From positions 62,111 through 126,110 of the forward strand of contig MNCI01005012.1 of assembly GCA_015680685.1 (NCBI GenBank): 64,000 nucleotides of DNA, read 5' to 3'. The notes under the pieces are model-generated. The model searched no databases. It saw nothing but the letters and a program-made list of their open reading frames with translations, and was not told the origin of the DNA. The position numbers and the translations under genes were made by a program. The DNA is from Gnetum montanum. Lineage: Eukaryota; Streptophyta; Gnetopsida; Gnetales; Gnetaceae. Each line of letters begins with the position of its first letter. Within the stretch, counting starts at the first letter, position 1. This document shows, piece after piece, positions 56,134-64,000 of the stretch.

Positions 56134-56632
56134 CCAAACTCCAACGCCATTTATAAGTTTCCAATTTTTGACAAGTTCCAAAAAGTTTTCTCATATTCGG
56201 TAATTTTGGGGCAATGTTTAGCAATTTTCAGCAATTCTAAGAAAAAATAGAGCAATTAGTTCCAAATTTTTAGAAGGACATTTAGCATTTTTGGGAAAAA
56301 GTCAACACTTGCAAGCAATTTCAGCAGCAATTTGCTTACACATGACTCCATACCTAGGGCATTTTTAGGCACTTAAGAGCTCTTGCAAGTTCATACACTT
56401 GTAGCCTCTTGAATCCCAACATGGAAGCATTGAGGCCTTGAAATTGCAGATGCAAGTTTACAGTAGTAAAGGGAGGTCCTATAGCATCAAGAGTGACTAG
56501 GCATCAAGATCATGGAGTAGATCATCTTAGATTTAATGGGCTTTGAGCTCTTGTACAAGTGGATCCCCTTTTTACTCATCCAAGCACCATTTTTTGTACA
56601 CATTTCTCTAACTTATTCTTTATTTTCTTTTC

Positions 56633-56638
56633 AATAAA
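56633..56638 (+). terminator. Poly(A) signal AATAAA in the LTR-K LTR
   Basis: AATAAA preceded by a T-rich stretch (56600-56630), at a normal distance from the TATA box for a long R region. Confidence 0.45.
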
Positions 56639-57009
56639 GCTTTAAGTTCTGAGTTTTGTGTTCAATATAATTAAAGTTATTATTTGTGCATTATTTGAAT
56701 CTGTTTATATTTTCATGTTTTTCATTACTCAAGTCCCTAGTTGATCTGTTGGACCAACTAGGGTACCCTAAATTCCATTTTTGTCATGATGGCCTTTGGG
56801 GTTTAGGGTTGAGGAACTACCTATACTTAGGATCCTTGGTTCTCATTCCAGTCATCAAGGTTTTCAGTCATAATAGTTTTTCTTAGCATTAGAAGAAGGG
56901 CCTTCACCTAAATTCTATAGCCAGATCCATTATTTTCATAGCCATTTGAAAGCTTTGCCTTCATTTTTTATAGCCAAGACCTTTGAAAAATCAACGTTGG
57001 TCTTCCCCC

Positions 57010-57970
57010 CATCCCCCCTTCCCCCTTATGATCAAAACTATAGCATGGAAGTTGCAGGTGGTTAGGCTTGGGGTTTTCACAGTACTTGCTATGAATTATA
57101 AGGCCCAAAAATAGTGTTGATATTTCTTTCCCCCATTCATTTTATTACCAAAATTTTATATTCCAACTTCTAAAAGTAAGTGGTTCAACTCATCCATGAG
57201 TTTACTTTGCCCCCATTTTTCCAAGCTAAGAGAATTAGTAGCTTCTTGGAACCAATTCTAGTGGAAAAAATTCTAACTTTCCACTTTCAATTTTCAACCT
57301 TTCCTCCCATCAACATTGGAATAGGAGGTGTGAGACTCCCATCATTTCACACCCCCTCCTTCTTTCCCTCCTTTGCCATACCCAGCATGGAAGGAGTAGG
57401 GAGGCCAACATTGGTAAAATTTGAAACTAATTTTACATCTACATCTATTTTTATTTCAAGTCAGAAGTCATTTTTTTAGCCAAAAATCCTAAGGAATTCA
57501 ATGCTACCATCTCCCCACCCCCTCTCTCTGGTAGAAACCTTAGTGTGGAAGCCACAAGTGGTTTGGATGCTGGAATTTCACAACATCTATTGTGAATTCC
57601 TAGAGCAAAGCCAGCGTAGAAGCCTTGGTGAATATTTAATCTTTGATTTCTATAATACTTTTTACTAAACCAACATTAGTTTCCATACCAACCAAATCCA
57701 CTTTTTGCTCTTTTTGATGGAAGTTGGAAACCTACCAAAGCCATCTTTGGAAACTACCAAGTTTCCATTTTGGTCCTCAAACATTCCCCCCTCTCTCCAA
57801 CATTGGAATAGGAAGGTGAGATATTTCCACTATCTCACCCTCCCTTCTTTCCCCCCTACCATACCCAACATACAAGCACTTGGGAAGCCAAATTGGGGGA
57901 GGATTAAAGCTAATGTTATCAATATTCTATTTTTGGAAAAGGGGCAAACCCCCCTTATCCCCCACTTACT
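57010..57970 (+). repeat. Two diverged direct copies of about 490 bp in the LTR-K leader
   Basis: CAACATTGGAATAGGA occurs at 57311 and 57798 (offset 487), each followed by a CCCTCCTTCTTTCCC-type run and CCATACCCA(G/A)CAT. Earlier parts (57010-57180 and 57500-57690) also correspond. Open frames at 57180-57479 and 57705-57998 are the two copies read in similar frames; they have no recognisable domain. Confidence 0.75.
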
Positions 57971-58100
57971 AATTATAGTAAGTATATCATTTTTTTAATC
58001 ATTTTTATTTTTTCTAAGAGTTTTTAAATTTAATTCACTAGAATTTACTCCTATCTTAACATTTATATTCTATTCTTAAGTAATTATCAACACTATATCC

Positions 58101-60205
58101 ATGCCTTTTCAAAAATCTACTAAATTACCCTTCACCTTCACTGGAAAAGATCATAACCAACAAGTTATGAAGGTGTATGATCCTAAAGATCCTGCAATCA
58201 TTGATTTTAGGCAATCTTTGAGAGTTAGAGGGAAGAGTCCTAATTTTTCAACCATTAATGAAGATAACTATAACTTCATTTATGCCAAAATATAGGTAGG
58301 CATGCTAGTTCCCGAATTGAAGCCAAAGCCAAGAGGGAATTTGAGCTCATACATAGGGACGGGAAAGAATACATTCCTTTCCCATATGAAGAAATTCCCC
58401 TTAACGATGTCTATTCTAGTGTTCTAGCCCAATTGATTGCTATAGAGGAGGAAGATGACCAACCTAACTTTGGGGAACAATAGGAAGAAAAAGATGAATT
58501 CAAGGTAGAATCTCAGCCTAAAAATATCCTTGGAGGGCTATTCAACCAAACATCCCCCAACATCATAGAACCTTCTCCTAATGCCTTTGTTTTCTCCATG
58601 GGCATGGTGCCACCATCAAACACTCCTCCATGCCTTACCATGATGGACTCCATGCTAGTTGTAGCAACACATCACACTTAATCAATGCGACAAACAACAA
58701 ATTATAACACATCAATGCCATTTTCAACAAAACCACGAAATACAAAATCATTAATGGTGGGTTTTACCATCGCAAATCCTTTAACTACTTACATGGGGTC
58801 CACCATGAGGCCCCCAGAAACATAAGGGTCATACACTTCATTTGCCCCATTTGACCCTCAAGTACTATCACAAATATCCTTTTCCTTGTTTATCCCACAA
58901 GCCACAACTATAGTTCAACCTTTTCCTTCTATCATGCAACCCATAGCGAGATAACAAGCCACACAATAGATAGCATAATGTTATCTATAGACCTCACAAA
59001 CTATGGGACCACTACAAGGCTTGGAACAAGCCTTTCAAATGATTCAAGACCTAATAGAGGAATTGAAAAGGCTTAAGGCCTCTTCCACACAAACTGTCAA
59101 GGTTATGGACTTCTACCAAGATGATCCCATAAGTCCTATAGTCCCACCCTTGACACTTCTTCCTGGTGTTTCCATTCCATAATTTAGCAAATATAATGGA
59201 GAAGGTGATCCTAATGCTCATCTTATAACCTTTTGATCTAAATATTTGCTCTTGTAGCCATGGCCTCATACCATAATGAGGGTTTTCCCTATATCTTTAA
59301 CTAGGAAAGCACTTGATTGGTATCACGCATTACCTAGAAGATCTATATCCTCTCTGGAAGACCTAGTAGCCTAGTTTGTCAACCACTTTAAGTATAACTT
59401 GAAGCCTAACATAGTACTTAACCAACTCATGAAGGTCAAGCAAGGGCCCTTAGAACCTATACAAAATTCATTTAGTGGTGGAATGAACTACTGAATGAAA
59501 TACCAAAGCCCATAGCTTAAGTCCACTTGTTAGCCATATTCAAGAGAGAAATTAATGATTTCATCAAGTTAAAACTTTGCTACCTTGATCCATGATCTCT
59601 CATCCAAGAATTCTCATAAAATAAAAACATAGAGGATGCTACAAAGGCCAGCCATGATCAAGCCCACATATCATATAAAAACCAACATGTTTGAAGAGAC
59701 AAAGAAAAGAGCAAACAAAGCAATACCATCATATCAACCATGATCAAAGAAAAAAAAACCACAAATTAAGGGCTGAAGGCCAACCACCCAAGGCCCCAAC
59801 TAATGATCGTAGTAACCAACTGTTAGCTTTTGGGACCCATACATTGACAACAAATATACCTAACTTCAAAAGGAAGGATAGGCCTAAATACATTGAGTTT
59901 CCACTAAAATCATCTGAGTTGCTTGACCAACTATTAAGAAGTGGATGTACGCAATATAAACAAATGACTAAAGCCACTCAAAAGAAACATGATCAGCTAT
60001 GTGAAATTGCCAAAGATCCTTCTCAGACAATGAAAGATGATCCTCCATTGCCTAGATACTTCAAACTAGACTGCTTCTACAATTATCATCAATTGTTTGG
60101 TCATGATATAGGCTTCTGCTTTACGCTGAAGGATGACCTACAAAGGATGATAGAAAAAGGGGAACTAGTCTTAGTTGCCTCTAATCTAGTTCAATCACCA
60201 AACTA
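58101..60205 (+). pseudogene. LTR-K gag, broken by stops and frameshifts
   Basis: Starts at ATG 58101 (MPFQKSTKLPFTFTGKDHNQ), then NFIYAKI before a TAG. A Pro/Ser/Thr-rich section (58590-58960) is followed by LEQAFQMIQDLIEELKRLKA (near 59019), MRVFPISLTRKALDWYHALP (near 59277), SISSLEDLVAXFVNHFKYNL and LNQLMKVKQGPLEPIQ, the retrotransposon-gag core. The frame at 59691-60206 has DQLCEIAKDPSQTMKDDPPL and CFYNYHQLFGHDIGFC (near 60069-60118), a variant zinc-knuckle spacing also seen in LTR-G. Gag would form the particle and bind RNA. Stops are mostly TAG. Confidence 0.88.
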
Positions 60206-61139
60206 GTCAATGTAGATCTACAAGGAGCCATTGAATGTCGATGATAGTCCTTATGTTATTTCGACATTCAACATTGATAATAATCAAAGACCTACAAGAG
60301 AACTATTTGTGATTAAAGTACCTCTATATAATGAGAGAGCTTCTTCAGCTTTCCATAGCTTAAGACCTTCTTTCATTGTCAGAGTACCATCAAGAACACC
60401 TCCAAGGGAACCTCTTGTCATCAAGGTTTCCCAACCCAAGACAATCCAAATAGCTCTAGCCTAACTAGTTGCATAATGATCCCTTATGATAGCCAATGCT
60501 ACTGCCTATTCCTTACAACCAATGGTTGACAACCAAAAAGTTTCAACCAACCAAAGAAGGAAATATAAACAAAAGCTTAATAAAAAGGGAGAAAAATAGA
60601 TGGAGGTATGAAAGGAAGTGGGCCCACTAAATCCCACTCCCATTTTAGCTATACCTATGACCTCTTCTGCCCCATCTCCTTCAACCAACAAGCCATAGGA
60701 AGAAACTAAAGACCACAAACAAAATAATCAAAAGGAGCCATAGTAGCCACAACATAAAACTAGAGTCCACCTTTTGAGATGCATGGAAGAAGTAAAGCAC
60801 AACTAGGATGATAAGTCCACAACCAATGAAAAAAACTTCCTTAATGAAATGGACCAAGTTAAGAAATCCTTGAAGCAAAAAAATATTACCTTAAAATTAT
60901 ATGACCTAATCATGACTTCTACCACACATCATGAGATGCTCATCAAAATGTTGACCTCCATACCTATTAGTGAGGATATTTCTGCTAATGAGGAAGCCAT
61001 TCATGCAGTAATGATTCCTCCCTTACCAAGGAAGGAAAGGTCAACACCCTTAACATTTTGCAATAGAAAAATTAAGGCTAATATCCAAAGTGGAAAGGTT
61101 TCCACAACCCCTCTATTCATAACCATACAAATAGGACAA
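60206..61139 (+). pseudogene. Linker between gag and protease of LTR-K
   Basis: Pro/Thr/Ser/Lys-rich decayed coding sequence, with open pieces at 60231-60464 and 60849-61151 (DQVKKSLKQKNITLKLYDLI, then SIPISEDISANEEAIHAVMI). The KKNFL.xM.Q.K element near 60830-60860 is also recognisable in LTR-G near 38560-38530. Confidence 0.65.
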
Positions 61140-61574
61140 TTTAAAATATAGCAGGTGCATGTTGATGATGGAGCTACAACTAGTGACATCCCATGCACCA
61201 TTGTTGAATGCTTAGACCTAATAGAGCAAGTATAACCTATGATCATTGTAGCTTTGAAGTCCTTCAATGGATCAAGATTTGTCATCAAGGGGTCTATATC
61301 CTTGGATTTCATAGCAAGAGAACAATTCTCTACCACTACAAAATTCTTGGTGATGGAAGAGATACTAGGGTTCAACCTAATTCTTAGAAGACCTTGGTTG
61401 GCTAAATTACGAGTTGTCTCCTCACCCATCCACCAAGAAATTCACCTTCCTTACAAAGAAGGTGAGGTCATCATTCATGGTGACAACACAATTCCCCTAG
61501 CCATTAACAATGTGGACATAGAGCAAGGGTCCAAAGTGGAGCTTCAAGAAGAAGCTCCTAGTCATGAAGAGTAA
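61140..61574 (+). pseudogene. Aspartic protease of LTR-K
   Basis: Reads VDDGATTSDIPCTIVECL near 61161-61214 (Asp-containing D-G-A motif of retropepsins), a TAA near 61234, then MIIVALKSFNGSRFVIKGSI and FLVMEEILGFNLILRRPWLA (the family has a NLILGRPWL-type end; here Arg replaces Gly). It ends with EEAPSHEE at the stop at 61572. RT does not follow, as in LTR-C. Confidence 0.8.
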
Positions 61575-62835
61575 GTACCAAAGATGAACAATAATGACAA
61601 TGACAATGAATGTGATACACTATGAGATGAACTTCCTTTCAACATAGTAAATGAAGGGGATGGAAAATATAAGCTTGTGTAGAGTTGACCTTACTCATTC
61701 CCTAATCTTGCAAAGGTTAGGAGGAGTCTACATAGGTGAAGTGTACCCTAACCTTCCCATGTCTTTATGACCAGATGCAATGGTAGCCAAATAGCCTTAT
61801 TTTTTGCTTTTACAATTTAATAAATATTTGTTATTTTATGCATATATCTTATGCATGTAACCTAAATTTATTTGCATTTTTACTTATGTTTTAAACATTA
61901 AAAATAATCTCTTTTAGTTAAGGCCTGCTATGACCTAAAATTGGCACTAAGGCCTGCTAAGGCCTAAAATTGGCACTATGGCCCACTAAGGTCTAAAACT
62001 GTCACAATGATCCACTATGACCTTAAAGTAGCAATGTAGCTACAATCACACAATATAACCTATGCCCATGATGACTTGAAACTAGCAAAAGTCCATTTTA
62101 TTATTATATCTCTCTTTACGTAGCCTATTAGCCATGACTGAAAAACATCAAAAAGAGCAAATTTTGACATTTACAACATTTACGACTATAAATATATATA
62201 GCCAAAATAAATCTAATATTTAAAGTTAAAATTAAATGTTCATAACATACATAGCCATGGCCACACTGTGTGGCAAAATTATCAATGAATAACCATCAAA
62301 AGCATAGTTTTGGCTAACCATAGTTGTTAACATAAAAACAAGAATAAATGGCTAGCAAGCTAAATTGAAGGAGGCTATTGAGTAGCATCTAGAAGAGGAG
62401 GTGGTGGGTCATTCCCACACTCACTGCTAGGACCACTAATGTCTCTTGAAACCTAAAATGCAACAACCTATAGCTAGTTAGAAACTAATAGCCAAAGTCA
62501 TGACTCAAAACACAAATTGAAACACAAAATAGATAAAACCTATGGAGATTCTGGCTCCATGACTTCCAAGGATAGATGTGGAAGGCAATAGGGTCTTCAC
62601 AACCCCTGCTACATCTGCGGACAAGTGTGACCACAACATCACACTAAAGTTCTTGAGGAGGTAGGCAATGAAGTCCCTTGGTCTAGGCTAAAACCACAAT
62701 GAAAGCTTACCAAAAGGCATGTCATGTGCTAGAGTATTAGTCTTGGGATGACCAATGTAGTACAAGATGCCTACCAGCTCCACTATAATGAGAATAGGCC
62801 TCAAGAAGACCCTACACAAAGCAAAACAAAAACAC
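61575..62835 (+). other. LTR-K region after protease, no gene
   Basis: No RT or integrase. Holds the 29-bp array (61921-62036) and AT-rich sequence. CYICGQ near 62608-62625 looks zinc-knuckle-like, but the other ligands and an open frame are missing. Confidence 0.5.
61921..62036 (+). repeat. 29-bp tandem array, 4 units
   Basis: AGGCCTGCTATGACCTAAAA plus TTGGCACTA at 61921-61949, repeated at 61950-61978 with one difference, then more diverged at 61979-62007 and 62008-62036. Confidence 0.9.
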
Positions 62836-63740
62836 TATGACCAATTAGAATTTCTTAACAAGTTTCAAAAACATCCTAGTCATTGGTAAAATTAGCATCT
62901 GTGAAAAGCTCTAAAGTGTTTATCTAATAAGATTAAGAAATTCCATAACAAGGCACTATTACAACATTTCAAAGAAAAAACATTATGGCCTATTAGAGTT
63001 ACTTAGCAAATTCAGACAAAACATCTAGTTGGAGGTGAAATTAGCCTCCATAAAAAGCTCTAAGGTATTTATCTAAATTTGCCTAAGTAATTTCATCACA
63101 ACATTACATTATGACCAATTGGGATTTCTATACATATTTAGACAAAACATCTAGTTAGAGGTGAAATTAGCCTCCATAAAAAGCTCTAAGTTGTTTATTT
63201 GAATTTGCCTAAGTAATTTCATCACAATCTTGCATTATAGCCAATTGGAATTTCTTTACAAATTTAGAAAAAACATTTAGTTGGAGGTGAAATTAGCCTA
63301 TGTAAAAATCTCTAATGTGTTTATCTAAATTTTCATAAGTAATTTCATCACAATATTACATTAAAACCAATTGGAATTTCTTTACAGATTTAGACCAAAA
63401 ATCTAGTTGGAGGTGAAATTAGCCTCTATAAAAAGCTCTAAGGTGTTTATCTAAATTTGCCTAAGTAATTTCATCACAATATTGCATTATAACCAATTGG
63501 AATTTCTTTACAAATTTAGACAAAACATCTAGTCGGAGGTGAAATTAGCCTCTATAAAAAGCTCTAAGGTGTTTATCTAAATTTGCCTAAGTAATTTCAT
63601 CACAATATTGCATTATGACCAATTGGAATTTCTTTACAAATTAGAGAAAACTTCCTAAGTCAGAGGTGAAATTAACTTCTATAAAAAGCTCTTAGGTGTT
63701 TATCTAAATTAGCTTGAGAAATTCCATAAAAGCATTAATA
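62836..63740 (+). repeat. 126-bp tandem array, about 7 units
   Basis: Marker ACATCTAGTTGGAGGTGAAA occurs at 63021, 63147, 63273, 63399 and 63525, exactly 126 bp apart, with a further unit near 63650 and a diverged, about 150-bp first unit marked at 62871. Each unit also has TAAAAAGCTCTAAGGTGTTT and CCAATTGGAATTTCTTTACA. The inner units are the most alike, as expected from unequal exchange. Confidence 0.95.
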
Positions 63741-63799
63741 CCATATTTTATAACCTTATAACCAAAAAATTATGGCCAAAACTATGTCTTAGTCTAAAT

Positions 63800-63975
63800 T
63801 ATGCATAACTTTAGAAAAATCATTAAGTTATACATAAATTTGAAAAAAAGCAAGCATAAGTTTAGAAAAAGCATATAAAATTATGCAAAGCATGCATCAA
63901 TTTGGAAAAAACATCTAAAGTATGCACAAGTTTAGAAAAAGCATGATAAACTTAGAAAAAGCCATGAAACCATAA
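63800..63975 (+). repeat. Short degenerate repeats (AAGTTTAGAAAAAGCAT-like)
   Basis: GTTTAGAAAAAGCAT and variants recur about six times with spacing near 30 bp, running to the window end and following the 126-bp array. Confidence 0.7.
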
Positions 63976-64000
63976 CAAAAACTTACTTAAAATAGAAAAA

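Larger units (their letters stand above)
55386..56900 (+). mobile_element. Probable 5' LTR of LTR-K
   Basis: Contains TATAAAAG (56126-56133) and, about 500 bp on, CAATAAAGC (56631-56639) as a poly(A) signal, the usual LTR order. Short repeats GCTTGGAAACTTTT and CAGCATGGAAG occur at 55790-55880. Ends are not determined. Confidence 0.5.
55386..64000 (+). mobile_element. LTR-K: gypsy-type element with gag-protease and repeat-rich flanks
   Basis: Plus strand: promoter-bearing region with TATA (56126-56133) and AATAAA (56633), taken as the 5' LTR; a repeat-rich leader (to 58100); gag (58101-60205); linker and protease (to 61574); then no RT but a repeat-rich region to the window end. Gag and the Cys/His motif match LTR-G, a lineage distinct from LTR-C/H. 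Neither PBS nor LTR ends could be identified. Confidence 0.65.

Noticed and set aside
57180-57998. Two open frames of about 98 codons with similar sequence
   Set aside because: They are the two copies of the 490-bp leader duplication; pyrimidine-rich and without a domain.
61001-61429. Minus-strand frame of 142 codons opposite LTR-K protease
   Set aside because: Antisense of the recognisable protease; no domain of its own.
62608-62625. CYICGQ, a possible zinc knuckle
   Set aside because: His and last Cys are not at knuckle spacing and a stop follows directly.
62836-63740. CRISPR-like array
   Set aside because: Units are contiguous at 126 bp with no unique spacers, and the context is a plant retroelement.

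Overview
The window looks like nuclear intergenic DNA from a plant with a large, repeat-swollen genome. The evidence is a set of plant-type Ty3/gypsy LTR retrotransposons (Athila/Tat-like gag, protease, reverse transcriptase and integrase), a primer-binding site complementary to plant tRNA-Asp, pieces of a plant-type PPR gene, and strong AT bias with old copies depleted of CpG and CAG/CTG. A gymnosperm or similar large-genome plant would fit, but the sequence does not prove the species. I see no intact cellular gene. Almost everything is retroelement sequence of different ages, much of it nested. Element names LTR-A to LTR-K are local labels.

Layout. 1-1560: CpG-rich, young-looking block with a TATA box, probably part of an LTR, abutting decayed integrase. 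1561-8755: LTR-A (+), integrase remnant, long noncoding tail, an extra ORF of unknown function, polypurine tract and 3' LTR. 8810-19021: LTR-B (+), a different family carrying a decayed CCR4-like nuclease. It is split near its 3' LTR by LTR-C (11563-18557), a 6,995-bp element with both LTRs, a perfect 5-bp target duplication (GCTAA), a tRNA-Asp PBS and gag-protease but no RT or integrase. 19022-23200: LTR-D (-), long LTRs around a very short noncoding interior. 25441-37250: LTR-E (-), Athila-like gag, protease, RT, RNase H and integrase, interrupted in the integrase by LTR-F (26447-31866, +). LTR-F is a sister of LTR-B and holds the better-preserved CCR4-like nuclease (one frame over about 359 codons) and a 5S rRNA-derived segment with a long poly-A. 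37695-37990: PPR gene fragment. 38500-41230: LTR-G (-) gag. 43015-45045: LTR-H (+) gag-protease, relative of LTR-C. 45046-46277: two abutting LTRs (-). 49249-55385: LTR-J (-), sister of LTR-A with the same extra ORF. 55386-64000: LTR-K (+), promoter-bearing leader, gag-protease, then several tandem-repeat arrays.

Two points stand out. First, two LTR elements of one family carry the same CCR4-type deadenylase nuclease domain, so the host gene piece was captured before the family spread. Second, an extra ORF between integrase and 3' LTR is shared by LTR-A and LTR-J and has a TATA-type promoter signal of its own upstream. Most reading frames are broken, and many stops are TAG where the family has Gln or Trp, the pattern expected from deamination of methylated cytosine. 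Coordinates of decayed elements are approximate. Homology calls come from reading translations and comparing copies by eye; no database search or alignment was run.
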